From assembly GCF_052857255.1 (NCBI RefSeq), contig NC_135497.1, positions 191,369,485-191,433,484 on the forward strand: 64,000 nucleotides of DNA, read 5' to 3'. Below the pieces are notes generated by a model. It saw nothing but the letters and a program-made list of their open reading frames with translations. It searched no databases and was not told where the DNA came from. The DNA comes from Amblyomma americanum (Eukaryota > Arthropoda > Arachnida > Ixodida > Ixodidae). A program made the translations under genes and the position numbers. Of the stretch, positions 45,796 through 57,142 are shown piece by piece; position 1 is the stretch's first letter, and each line of letters opens with the position of its first letter.

Positions 45796-46827
45796 AATTA
45801 TTACCTATTACTTAATTGTGGTTTTAATTCTATACCACAACCCATAGCGTTTTATTTGCCTAGCAAATGCGGTATACAAATGTCCCCTGGATGGGTGTAT
45901 ATATATATTGTCGGAGTATATATATAGCGGAACGAATGTGTACATTTATAGCTGCCCCCAACGGGACAGTTTTCCTACCCATTTTTAGAATATACTTGTT
46001 GAGGAGGGATGAAAGAGATGAGAGGGCCCAACCAATTTTAATGTCCGCCATCTTAAATTCGAGAAACTGAAACCATGCCGCTACTTCGTCCCCTGACGTC
46101 ATACTCACATAGTTCCACCATATTGGACCGTGACGTCATCATTGGCACGCGGGAGGCGGTTGTTTTTACAATGCTGTTGTAGATGGCGATTCAAGTCTCA
46201 ATGCAAGATACGGTGTTTTCTAGTTGCAGCCATAGAAGACTCTGGTCTATGGGTGGTATGAGACGCCACAGAATCTCGAAACGTGTTGATTAGTTGCTGC
46301 CACAGATGTCGCTGGGATCAAGGATGGTAGTAGACCCCACGAAATTTCGAAACGTGATGAGTATGAGCTAACGCTCTTAAAGGTACGTGTCGACTTGATT
46401 CGCAGTGAATGACTGTGTTCAATAGCCTGTGGGATTCAGTCCGCGGAATCGGTATCGACGCACTCATTTTACATGCGAAATCAGCCGTTGCTGACGATAT
46501 CACTATTTTTTGCTTCTTGGTCTTATCCACCTTATGAAAGCTCTGTATTCGGTAAAAGTGGTCTGTGTTTCCAGAAAGCGATGCTATATCAACACAGGCT
46601 ACAGTCTGTTCACTCTCAGTGTCCCTTTAATGGGATCCCACTGTATCCTAACCACGAAATATTTGTTCAGAGCGGTAGTAGGACCCTATAGTTTGCTGCA
46701 ACTCTCCGCTCAGAAGTACAGTTAGTGTCGCATCTCAGCAGGGTAATAGTTCCATAAGGAATACAAAAATATCATCAGAAAATAACGTAGCTGGGTAAAA
46801 ATGAAAGAAACTGACATGTACAGATAT
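45796..46827. other. Single-copy DNA with paired TGACGTCA sites and weak ~110-bp duplication
   Basis: Two perfect TGACGTCA palindromes lie at 46094-46101 and 46131-46138, 37 bases apart, near CGCCATCTT-like words. From about 46200 to 46370 a degenerate direct repeat is visible: TCGAAACGTGTTGATTAG matches TCGAAACGTGATGAGTATG, and both are preceded by GATGG/GGTGGTATGAGACGCCAC-like sequence. No gene is supported. Confidence 0.45.
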
Positions 46828-47037
46828 AGTACCCATTAGGAAGGGTAGCTAAAGAAAATTTGCACTCAACGTGACGGTAGAAATTAGCCACACGAGCAGT
46901 ACCCATTAGGAAGGGTAGCTAAAGAAAATGTGCACTCAACGTGAAGGTAGAAATTAGCCACAAGAGCAGTACCCATTAGGAAGGGTAGCTAAAGAAAATG
47001 TGCACTCAACGTGAAGGTAGAAATTAGCCACAAGAGC
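46828..47037 (+). repeat. 70-bp tandem repeat, three copies
   Basis: The units start at AGTACCCATTAGGAAGGGTA at 46828, 46898 and 46968, giving an exact period of 70. Copies 2 and 3 are identical; copy 1 differs at a few bases (TTTGCACTC, GTGACGGTAG, CACACGAGC). The array ends at AGTTGCCTCG (47038). Identity of the last two copies points to a recent expansion step. Confidence 0.95.
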
Positions 47038-47429
47038 AGTTGCCTCGTCCTGAAAGGAGGGAAATCAAGAGTTTCATACAATCTGAAACACACCTGAAGA
47101 AACCAGCGATTTAATCTTGCTTTTGCTTCATTAGCGCTGGTACCGAGAAAAGCACGTGGAATGCTCTTGCACTATACTACACATACCCTTGACTTTGACA
47201 CATTATGTTCCGTGAATATTCACATCGTAGATTGCTTTGGCTACGTTAATATTTTTGGAAAACTTTTTGAATTCATGGTGTCCTCTTCTAACCACTTAAG
47301 CATTTATGGTATAAAATGTTTTAAACCATATATACAAAGCACTGTTTTGTAAGATTTATGTAAATTTTTGTCAGTTTGCGTAAAGAATTGCTCACATTCG
47401 TTTTGCGTTTTACAGCATTGTGTTGAAGT
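47038..47429. other. No gene recognised
   Basis: AT-rich sequence between the 70-bp array and the third module B copy. A 63-codon plus frame (47161-47352) is unremarkable. Confidence 0.5.
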
Positions 47430-50400
47430 CATCGATAATAATCATTATTACCAGAAAAGATGACAGCGGTGAAATTCGAATGTTCTTATAAACCACGCCG
47501 CACCAATCACCTTGCAGCCATTCGAGAAATTTCTCCACCGATAATATAAATGGTCGCAGAACCTACATACCTCGTCCCACTAATGAAAATACAGAATAGG
47601 GTCATATCCCATGGGCGCTGGTGTTTTTCCTCCGCACCAAACGAAAGGGCCTGCGGATGACGCTGTAAATGTCTGCAAGCTTTTTACATTGAATGGCCGC
47701 CCGGAAACAGTGCCAAACAATGCACTACCTGCTGTAACGCGGCCCTGTGAGGATAACGACTGTCGGGCTGAGATCTCGTCGGACATCAGAAAAGTACATT
47801 AGGAGCAACGTGGCATAGGATTATGCAGTCGCCTTGCGATGTCCTCGCTCAGCACGAACATATTCACCGCCACGCGCGGTGAACACTGTAGAGAAAGTCT
47901 ACCAGCTCCTTTGACTCGATGGCCAACCACGAGCAGTGTCAGCAGATACTCTTTCTCCGTTGGTAACAACGGTGGTAAAGACGAGGACCATGGTATCAAG
48001 TGTTCGTAGGCTCGCGCTGCCACAAAGGACGAGCCGCAGAATGGTGAATATCGCACCAACCTGGTCGAGTCCTCGCTTTGTCTCAGCAGAATCGAAACCC
48101 TGCCCGGCAGACACCACTGAGTCCAGCTCCACCTCCTTGATGGCCACCCAGGAGCAGTGCCAGCAGATACTCTTTCTTCAGGGAGAGCCGCGATGGACGA
48201 GCAGCAGTGGACGAGCAGCAGGACGAAGGCAAGTGCACCAACCTAGTCCACTTATGGCTCAGTCCCGGCCGAATCACCTCTATGCCTTTCCGACCCCGCT
48301 GAAAAAGTCTGCCAGCTCCACCTCTTCGATGGCCGACCAAGAGCAGTGCCAGCATGATGATAAATGCCGTGATGATAAATGCACGGACTGTGGCGACACG
48401 AGGTGGTCGGTATGCTCTGCCACAGTTGACGAGCAGCAGGACGAAGGCGACTGCATCGACGTGATCCAGTCCTGGCTCAGTCCAGGCTGAATCGCCTCCA
48501 TGCTTGGTGGACACTGCTGAAGAAGTCTGCCAGCTCCACCTCTTCGATGGCCGACCAAGAGCAGTGCCAGCAGATACTCTCTCTCCAGGGAGAGCCGTGA
48601 TGGTGAATATAAGGACTGTGCTGTCACGAGGTGGTCGGTATGCTCTGCCACAGTGGACGAGCAGCAGGACGAAGGCAAGTGCACCAACCTAGTCCAGTGA
48701 TGGCTCAGTCCCGGCCGAATCACCTCTATGCCTTTCCGACCCCGCTGAAAAAGTCTGCCAGCTCCACCTCTTCGATGGCCGACCAAGAGCAGTGCCAGCA
48801 GATACTCTTTCTCCAGAGAGAGCCGTGATGGTAAATGCACGGACTGTGGCGACACGAGGTGGTCGGTATTCTCCGCCACAGTTGACGAGCAGCAGGACGA
48901 AGACAAGTGCACCAACCTAGACCAGTGATGGCTCAGTCCCGGTCGAATCACCTCTATGCCTTACCGACACCGCTGAAAAAGTCTGCCAGCTCCACCTCTT
49001 CGATGGCCGACCAAGAGCAGTGCCAGCAGATACTCTTTCTCCAGGGAGAGCCGTGATGATAAATGCACGGACTGTGGCGACACGAGGTGGTCGGTATGCT
49101 CTGCCACAGTGGACGAGCAGCAGGACGAAGGCGACTGCATCGACGTGCTCCAGTCCTGGCTCAGTCCAGGCTGAATCGCCTCCATGCTTGGTGGACACTG
49201 CTGAAGAAGTCTGCCAGCTCCACCTCTTCGATGGCCGCCCTGAAACAGTGCTAGCAGAACTATTTCTCTAGTGGGGGGCACGGTGGCGAAAACGAGGGCC
49301 ATGGCGTCAGGAGAAGGTCTGCCCGCACTGCCACAGAGGAAGAACAGCAGGAGGGTGGTTACCGCATCCGCGTGGTCGAGTCCTCGCCCTGTACCAGCCG
49401 AACCGCCAACTCGTCCGGCGGACATCGCTGCGAAAAGCTGCCAGCTCCTCATCCTCGACGGTCGACCTGAAATAGTGCCCGCAGGCACTCTTTCTCCAGG
49501 GGGATCCAAGATGGCGAAGATGAGGACCGTGTCGTCGCGATCTCCTTGGTCGGCACCGCCACAGAGAACGAACCCGACGACGGCAGTTTCCTCACTCGCA
49601 TGGCAGTTGTCTTGCTCAATACTAGCCGAATCGCCACCATGACAAACGTACGCAATCGACTGAGTCATGGAGGTTGTTAAGAGCGCAGGAAATGGGAAGC
49701 TTCCAGGCGTCTTACGCCAGAACGACTGATGCCGCGTTGGCCTGGAGCCGAAGAGCGTCTGCCTTCGATGTCGCATAGCACTGACCTTGCTGATCCTCGC
49801 CCGGCGGCTTTGACGGCCACTGGGTGCCGCTGAAGAAACTGGGGAGCTGGGCAGAGATAAGGGCAACAGCTCGAAAGGGTGCGTCGTAAGCCTACCAAGA
49901 ATCAGCCTCTTGGCTGAGGTGGCGGTGAACGTTGCGCTCTCCTGCAAGCATGGAAAACCACGGCAGCAGTTGATCCCGGTGTTGCGGTCTCAAAGGCTTG
50001 TTCCAAATACTCGGAAGTGCCAGGGAACTGTCACCTTAGCAGGATGACTGATGTTCTACCGTTAGGCACGCAGTGCCGTGAGCGTTTGAAGAATTCTGCA
50101 TTCTTTTTCTTTCACTGATTGCACGTGCGCGCGGCACGAGATTGGTGAAGTCCGCTTTATCTTCTTATCTTTTCACATTTCCGGCGAATTGAATATAGCT
50201 ACGGTACTGTAATTTGTTCAATGGCTAAATTCTATCCAAGGTCTGAGCAGTGGTTCCTGATTTTTATGTACTTTTCTGCCCGTTATCATACCAGCTATCT
50301 TCAATGTGTTAGGCATATAAACGTTGTTCTTACTATGGGGCACTTTGGAATTAGGATGCTTGAAGCACTTTGTTTGCTGTTCTGCACCACATGAGGCGCA

Positions 50401-50690
50401 CTTATTCCAGCTAATAGGGTCTAAGAATGCTTATGATCGGTGCATTGTAGTCAAGCACTGTGCATTTCCCTTGCATAGCTTGGTATTTGGCTAGTGCAAT
50501 GAAAATAAAATGTATCATTTAATATCTTAGTATTGGGAGCGCTACTGAATCATCGAAGACATTTTCTGCATGAGAAAACACCGCTTGTCCAAAATGATCG
50601 TTCATGACAAGAATGAAACTGATTTCTTCTATAGAAGAGAGTGTTTTCATGGAGGGAACAGCAGAATAAAAAAGAATACTCGTGCTCACT
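47430..50690. repeat. Module B, third copy, with expanded repeat array
   Basis: Both flanks match the unit copies: the left at CGATAATAATCATTATTACC and CCTTGCAGCCATTCGAGAAA, the right at GGGAAGCTTCCAGGCGTCTT through AATAAAAAAGAATAC (50666-50680). The centre is enlarged from three to about eight repeats. Divergence from the unit copies is much larger than between the two unit copies. The longest frame in the window, 328 codons on the minus strand (48961-49947), lies here. It spans repeats and flank alike, and the plus strand is open as well. Confidence 0.8.
47901..49660. repeat. ~228-bp tandem array, about eight monomers
   Basis: Monomer heads (CCAGCTCC followed by CGATGGCC) occur at about 47901, 48121, 48311, 48529, 48757, 48985, 49213 and 49440. 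Spacings are 220, 190, 218, 228, 228, 228 and 227. The three exact 228-bp steps are 76 codons each, so frames can pass through. Monomers near 48311-49213 are almost identical and alternate between two subtypes, one with GCACCAACCTAG and one with GCATCGACGTG. This suggests a higher-order pattern of two monomers (456 bp). The shared core GCAGTGCCAGCAGATACTC precedes a pyrimidine tract ending in CAG. Confidence 0.85.
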
Positions 50691-51690
50691 CCCAGCCCAA
50701 TCGCCACCATACTCCGTGGACTCCGCTGAGGTCTTCCTGCTGTTTCTCCTCAATGACCGACGAGGAGGAGTGCCACCAGACACTCTTTCGCCAGGGGACA
50801 CTGCGACGGTGAAGACGAGGGCTGCTGTGTTATGAGCTTGTAGGCCCGCATCGCCACATAGGCGGAGTAGGAATACGGCGGTTTGCGCACTCTCCATGCG
50901 GACTCATTGCGCAGTTCCCGCCGAATCTCTTCCACAGCAAGCGTACGCTGGTGAAGTAGCCGGGGATCTCGTCAACAGCGCAGAGAAAGGCGAGTAACGA
51001 TATGTCGTGCGCCTGAACGATGGAAGCCGCGTGGACCAGTGGATGAACTGCGTCTCACTGCGATGTCGATGTCGCATTGCGCTACCCTTGCTGATTGCGC
51101 GGCCGGGGGTGGCGGCAGCGACAGGGTGCCACTGAAGAAATCAGAAAGCAAGACGGAGCTAAAGAGAAGAACGGACACCGCGGCGTCGTAAGCCTTCCAC
51201 ATATCTGCCTCTGGGTTGAGTACTCGGATGAGATCGGGCTCTCGTACCTGCTTGGTGAACCAAAGTTGCTGTGGATTGCCGAGAGGCAATGGCCGAAGGT
51301 CGCGGGGGAATACGTTGAAAGCGCCCGCGAACGGTGGCCTAAGCCAGAAGTACGGCATTCAACTGAAAGCAAAACTGCATTCTGAATGCCCCGAGAATGC
51401 TTATTTCTTTTTGTCTGTCTGATGGCACTTCTTCGTGTCCCGAGATTGTTGCAGGCGACTTTATTCTCTTCTCCTTTCGCACCCCTGCGCGTTAATAAAA
51501 ATGTCTGGTATTATAATTTCTCTCTGGAGAAATTTCATACCAGTGTATGAACGGTGAGTCCCTAGCTGACATTCAAGCATTTGTTTGCCTTTCATCATGT
51601 TAGCGATCTCTGAAGTACTCAGGCATGTTATTTGGGTATCTAGTTGTTCGTGTGCTGAGCAACTTCTGAGAAAAAGCATGTGTTTAAAAA
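50690..51690. repeat. Fourth, most diverged module-B copy
   Basis: Immediately after the third copy, another repeat monomer follows (GACCGACGAGGAGGAGTGCC, then GGTGAAGACGAGGGC). It is followed by sequence like the module's right half: GGGTGCCACTGAAGAAATC, GGCGTCGTAAGCC, and, near 51600, CAGGCATGTTATTTGGGTAT followed by TTGTTCGTG, which matches GTCAGGCATGTAAATGTTGTTCGTAC of unit 1. Frames at 51095-51385 (plus) and 50972-51358 (minus) overlap and neither is preferred. Confidence 0.6.
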
Positions 51691-52855
51691 ACTATACGTG
51701 CTCACTTTTAGTTAGTGTGTTTGATGATTAATTTTTCGAAGCTATAGAGATGGCAGAAGGGCAATAGGTATGGCCCTGTGCACTATATAGAATTTATTAG
51801 AGCACTGTTTTTTGCCTAGAGCTGCGGTTTTGTTTCCTGCCGACTCTGTTGCCGATGCGCGGAAAACAAGTCACGTGCGTTCGGCGGCGGCACTTAGCCG
51901 AGACCGGTCGTGCCAGCGCTTAATCGTTCGCTCCCCACCCCCTGTTGCTCTCGCCACGACTGACGTCACAAAAAAATTAAAGGGAAACAAAACGAAGCGT
52001 TACAAATACTGCCCCAGGGCGCCTTTATTTTACGTGCCTCTTCAACTGAATAAGCATTACTGGAATCAGTAACTATAAAACTGCGCTACATATTTTCTAG
52101 AATTTGCTTCTGAATCTTTGGACTGGCATTTTTAAGGTCGATGCAATTGTGAATGTTTTAAAGGGGGTCGTCTTTCCAACCTAATGCAGCAAGCAATATT
52201 TGAAAGGAAGGAGAGCCGTTTCTTAAGAATTGGCTAATATCGTCGCTCTCTCTTCTCCTATTCAGAAACTGAGCGGCGAAAGTACTCCCTGCCATGCAAA
52301 CATTAATTTCGCGTAGTTCACCTAATGGCCATTTCCGAATTCGACGCCAGGCTGCTGTGGCGCCGAGGATTAGTGCAAGAAGTATTGGCGCGCGCTGATA
52401 ATCGTCATTTGCTTTATTGCGTGTGGGCTTCGCCGGCACATTCAGACGTTGTTGTCTGAGCTTTATGGTAAAAAAAGTCGGCAGAGGCACTTACGACTGC
52501 TTACGTGTGAAAAGGCGTCAGCCCAACCGCTCACTTTGTGAAAGCAGTCGCCGCGCGCTGGAGCGTGATGTAACCCGAAGCCCCCCACGCCGTTGGCAGT
52601 TCTACCACTGCATGGCTCAACGCAGACACCGCCGCGACGCCGCCGCACCTCTTCTGATCTGCGCGCTAACTTCGTGAAGGCAGTGGCCGCTGTACAGAAG
52701 AGCAAGCTTCCGAGCTAGTAGTTTGGCCGCTGTACAGTGGCCCGTGCTCCGCCTTACGGGATTGACGTGATAGCTAATGGGTTAATACTCATATGTGCAG
52801 AATTGATCATTGTCCACTTTACACTCATAGACCCCTGTGAGTCCTCATACCACTC
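51691..52855. other. No gene recognised
   Basis: Single-copy sequence of mixed composition; 52540-52740 is GC- and CpG-rich. Overlapping frames on both strands near 52417-52705 reflect GC content. Nothing else was identified. Confidence 0.5.
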
Positions 52856-53110
52856 CTGGCCCAGTGGCGCAGCGGTGAAGCGATGCGCCACTACCCTGCG
52901 GTGGCAGGTGCTGCCACCGATGGGGCTTGTGAGCCCCAGGTTGCTCTTCCCGAGCAATCTGGATGTTTTCTGTATAAAAAATCAGTTGCCAGTAGCGCCT
53001 TGTCTTGTCCACCTTTCTTGTGAATGTGTCTTATTGTGCGCTGACGTTTGTACATAGAATTATGCACCAACTAGCCCAGCAACAAGGGTTGCTTGAGTTC
53101 CCGAGCAACA
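52856..53110 (+). mobile_element. tRNA-related SINE, plus orientation
   Basis: The head CCAGTGGCGCAGCGGTGAAG contains an A-box match (TGGCGCAGCGG at 52865-52875). It is followed by GATGCGCCACTACC, GGTGGCAGGTGCTGCCACCG and a body ending GTTGCTTGAGTTCCCGAGCA. The element runs into CTCTCTCT and a CA/CG-rich microsatellite at its 3' end. I recognise this head and body as a widespread hard-tick SINE. A second member in the other orientation is at 55185-55390. Confidence 0.75.
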
Positions 53111-53206
53111 TCTCTCTCTCTCTCACACGCACAAACGCACGCACGCACACACACGCGCGCACACATACGCGCACACGCACACGCACGCACGCACACACTT
53201 CATTTT
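53110..53206 (+). repeat. Compound (CT)n/(CA)n microsatellite
   Basis: CTCTCTCTCTCTC is followed by interrupted CA/CG repeats (ACGCACGCACACACACGCGC and similar) directly after the SINE body. It was probably seeded by the SINE tail. Confidence 0.9.
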
Positions 53207-55051
53207 CGCTCATTTAGACAATGAAGGCGTACGACTATACTGTACAGGCTCTGGTACTGGACGTTTGCACCGTAACAAGACAGCAGAGTGGCGAAGTGTG
53301 CGCGGTTTTTCTGGTTGCAGCAATTCAGAGCGAGCATGGGAACAGGAAGTTTCCGCGCTGTGGTGGAATGCAACGCTCGCGGAACTGTGGCAGCGCAGTT
53401 CTTATCAGCCGTGCCTATATTATTTCTAAAAAAAAACCTTACGTGTACTCGAAGGCCGTTTGTAATTAGCAGGTCAGGTGCTATTTGTTCACAAACGTCG
53501 CTGAACACACACAATGCTTGGAGGGTTAGGGGAACTAACTTCTTCCCCTCTTCAGGACTTTGGACTACCAGGGATGCTAAATATCCCCACTATTTTGGCT
53601 AGCCGCAAACGCAAGGGTATGCATATCTTTAACGAAATCTGGACGTCCCGCCAGTGCACATATTTTGGTCGCGGTAAGTGTTATCACATTCGATTTGTCC
53701 AATAAACACCACTTAACAGTCACGTAATTTCACCAGGTGGGAGTTTCAGTTTATTCGTTTAACTTTTTTCGGGCACATAAATTTTCTCCGGAGGCATCGC
53801 CATCGGCATCGCCACCAGCATCGCAATCAGCGTCACCATGTTATTACTGTGATTATTGCATAATACTACAAAACGTACTATATGGTAAGCCAATGAGTAA
53901 AGCCATTGAGAAAACTCGACAATATGCCATATAGAAAGCATTTCATGCATTGTTAAGCCTATCTCAAAAAAAAAAGTCCTTTCCTTGTATTTTTCACGTC
54001 AGTGCTCTTCCTTGGCAATCGATCGCTAATTTTTTTTTATCACTGTACAAGAGTGGCATGAGAATTAGAGGATCATACGCACAGAAGAAATTTGTTTGAA
54101 AAAAAAAATACCGCATGTGCTTTTCATATAACCTCCGAAATAAAGCGTTATCTATTCGCTAATAACCTGTTCCTTTTCTTATTACTCCCGCGTGGACGTA
54201 AGGGCCGTGCAATGACGTTTTGTCGACGTTGCAGAAATAACGCCCTTCTCTGGACGATTCAGCTGTATAGTTTCTTTAGAAACATTGCTTAAACCTCAAT
54301 TCATATCATTGGTGCGTTGCAGAAGGAACGCTTGTTCGATGTTTATTGCATCAAACTGAACGCGGACATCTCCGTTTAAAAACGCTTTGATGCCCTTGAA
54401 GTAGTGTAAGCGGAGAACACCATTTTGGCTTTTTTTTCTACCACATTATTTTCATTCTAAAATCATAGTGCGTGAGGGGGAATGCGGCACGCTGTTCTCT
54501 GTCCTTGAAGACCCACAGGCATGCCGTCATATATGCCGGAGATGGATCCGCCCTCGAAAACATAAACCGATTTCCGGCGCCGTGAAATTAGAGAAGCTGA
54601 AACCGCGCACTAATACACGGCAGGAATGCCAGTACAGCAAAGCATAAACAGCAGAAGGAGACAGACGGCGTACAGCTTTCCCGGAGAAGAATGCGCCTTA
54701 TATCTCTCGAGTGCTAAGTCGCAAAAGCCGCATGACCGTTGAGTCAAGCAACCGTGTTTTGTATTTAAGCGCTTAAGAGAAAAAAAGAAAAAAATGTAAA
54801 ATATGCCACATTTGTTAGCAAAAGAACTCAGGCGCGTTTCCTTGCTGGAATTTGCATTGGGCTTTTCGCCACTGATGATATCTCTCCACAAGCGATTTCA
54901 AGACAATTAACATGTAGCTGGTTTGCAGTGACGCTCCTAAATTGCCCCAAAGAATTTTCGATGTTACTGCGAGCGGTGAGCATATTGTTCAGAAGCGCCG
55001 GAGCAGTGGCAACCGAAACAATTGCGACGTCGGTGGACAGACCCGTGCGAT
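53207..55051. other. No gene recognised
   Basis: Frames here are short (up to 104 codons at 53200-53514 minus and 53288-53602 plus, overlapping each other). A short GCATCGCC/GCATCGCA trinucleotide-like patch occurs at 53795-53830. Otherwise this is AT-rich single-copy sequence. Confidence 0.5.
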
Positions 55052-55140
55052 TCTTAACGCGACAGCGTTAAATTTAGGCCCCGTTACCCAGAAAATCCGG
55101 CGTCGGCGTCAGCGCTGTCGGCATTGTGAGCGACAAATCA
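55052..55140. mobile_element. MITE end or fragment
   Basis: TTCTTAACGCGACAGCGTTAAA followed by CCAGAAAATCCGGCGTCGGCGTC and CATTGTGAGCGA matches a pattern I associate with short DNA elements that are very abundant in tick genomes. Only one end is visible here. The short palindrome TTAACGCGACAGCGTTAA is present, but no partner end was found within the window. Confidence 0.4.
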
Positions 55141-55184
55141 CGAGCATGACTCTGGCAGATGGCGTCCAGAGAGCAACCTAGGAT

Positions 55185-55390
55185 GCAGATTGGACACCTA
55201 GGTCACGTGACCTTGCAGCGTCATCACAACCTTCCACTGGATAGTGAGCACACTGCTCACTGTGGCAGGTGGCTGTTAAATTAATGATTGGTCTCTGAGG
55301 AAGAGCAACCTGCGCCGCAGAAGGCCCGCTGCTGGGAGCACCTGCCATCGCAGAGCAGTGGTGCATCGCTTAACCGCTGCACCAGGAATG
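55185..55390 (-). mobile_element. tRNA-related SINE, minus orientation
   Basis: On the minus strand the head is GGTGCAGCGGTTAAGCGATG (complement of 55360-55383), then GGCAGGTGCTCCCAGCAGCG and CGCAGGTTGCTCTTCCTCAG. This is the same family as 52856-53110. Its 3' side continues to about 55185 (CACGTGACCTAGGTGTCC on the minus strand). No microsatellite tail remains. Confidence 0.7.
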
Positions 55391-57102
55391 GTATGCGGAC
55401 TTTCAGGGATCTTTGAATGTAAAGTAGACAGTGACCTTCTGCATATATGGGAATTAACCCATTACGGCTATCGTGCCGTACCCTTAAGGGAGAGCTTAAG
55501 TGTCCCCTCCAATTTTTTAAATTTTATCGCACGTAGTTTGCCGAGCGGAGACAGGAAACAATGCCAAGGCCTCCGGGTATAGAGATATTTTTCTTCATTA
55601 TCAACGATCGCGTCCGGTGGCCGGTGGAATGGCTTTGCCTGAATCAGTGACCAATGGCGAGAGTAATTAGAATGGAATGCAACTAAAAGATAATTGTTTT
55701 AGTATGCAAGTCAAACAAATTAGCTGTGGCCGGGCATGTGTCGTGGGAACCAGAGCGGCCACAGGCGGGCTGATAACCCGGCGAAGCATCGCCTGCAGCG
55801 CGACGGAAACGTGGGTGTGGGGCGTGTGTTGCTGGCTGCTCACCCTGTAACGGATTTCGGTTGCGCTCTGAGCAAAGGCTTAAACCAGCTCTCACACAGC
55901 GCGAAAAGAGGCACGCACGCACGCGTCGTTCGTGACCGTGAATAATAATTTGACGCATCGTGCAGCTTGTGAATGGAAAAGACAATTGCAGGTTGCGGAA
56001 AATCAAACTTGTGAAGTATCCCTCGCGGCCACTCCCACCAAAATAAATATTTTGTTTGATGTTAAGTCGACTAATTAGATATATGGTTAATCAACCGCGT
56101 GCTGGAAAGATACACTGGAATATATAATCGCAAACTTTCAGTAGACCAAAAGCAGCCACTAAAGACGTAGTAAATTTCTAGCAGTAGCTTTATTGCAAAA
56201 GTTGTTTTGCGCGCCTAAACAAGGCGCTCGAAATCAGAAGCGATAGCGGCAGCAGGGCGTCACGCGAGGATCCCGCACCTAGCAGCGCACCGGTCTTGAG
56301 CAGACACATTGCGGAGCCTAATTCACGCAAGCGTGTTCGCTATCGGGCTCGCAAGCCGCGGCAGTTTTGTCCTCCACAGAAAATATGCGCTCTTCCCTGC
56401 TAACGAGAAAAAAAGAATGGCATTAAGAACGCGCCGCTTTACGTCTTATCCGGAATCGCTACATTCACAAATTTTCTACATTATTTCTGCGACTCCATAA
56501 CCAAAAATTTTCGAGCATTTAGTACTTAAAGAAATTATGAATCATCAACTGTTAATTAAATGTTTGATAAATATTATGCCTTTAGGACCTGTTTAGATTT
56601 TATTCTCCGTACCCGTAACAGTTCCCCCTTTTCTCTGTTTAGAAGAGACACGCTGTATATCAAGAAAAAGGCGCCCTTTCAGTTCACCATTCCCGAAAAC
56701 AAGGGCCTTGTACAGACCCATTGCATTAAAGTCGCTATTCAGTGACGACGTCGCCAGCGGCGTCGCAAGAACGGTGGAGGGGGGGAAATCGTCTCTCCCA
56801 CAGGATGCTGCACCTGGCCGCGTCCTGAGGGTTGGCGATGCCATATGCGCTGTCGCACCACCGTCACTCGAGCCCCCCCTCCCCCACACCCCTTCCCCCA
56901 CCCCTGGTCCCCATGAGTGATGCCACTAATAGCCAACATACGTCGGGACCAGTATCCCCCTATAATATTTCATAGTTCCAACCACCACCACCACTCGAGC
57001 CTTCCTGTCCGCTGCGGATGGCAACGACGAAAGCGTGCTCTTTCTACGGTCTGGCGAGCACTGCGCACGATAGGCGGCGCCAGCGTGCTTCGTGCCGGGC
57101 CA
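55391..57102. other. No gene recognised; C-rich patch at 56870-56910
   Basis: The stretch is mostly single-copy. At 56870-56910 the plus strand has repeated CCCCC blocks (CCCCCCTCCCCCACACCCC), and frames there are composition artefacts. A 107-codon minus frame (55683-56006) has no recognisable domain. Confidence 0.45.
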
Positions 57103-57142
57103 CGGCCGGTCTCTAGAGGGCGCGCGCGCTCTTCCATACGGC
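57103..57142. repeat. Short GC-rich block, inverted relative to 59574-59617
   Basis: CCACGGCCGGTCTCTAGAGG followed by GCGCGCGCTCTTCCATACGGCC resembles the reverse complement of 59574-59617 (GGCCGTAAGAAGAAAAGCGC ... CTCGAGACCGGCCGTGG). About 40 bases are alike. They could be two copies of a repeat in opposite orientation or the ends of a 2.5-kb structure. Confidence 0.4.

Noticed and set aside
45895..45925. TATATATA tracts as a promoter
   Set aside because: They are simple TA repeats with no initiator at the right distance and no ORF downstream.
46828..47037. Possible CRISPR-like array
   Set aside because: The 70-bp units abut with no unique spacers, and the genome is eukaryotic.
53005..53217. 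His/Thr/Arg repeat ORF
   Set aside because: It is a translation of the CT/CA microsatellite at the end of a SINE.
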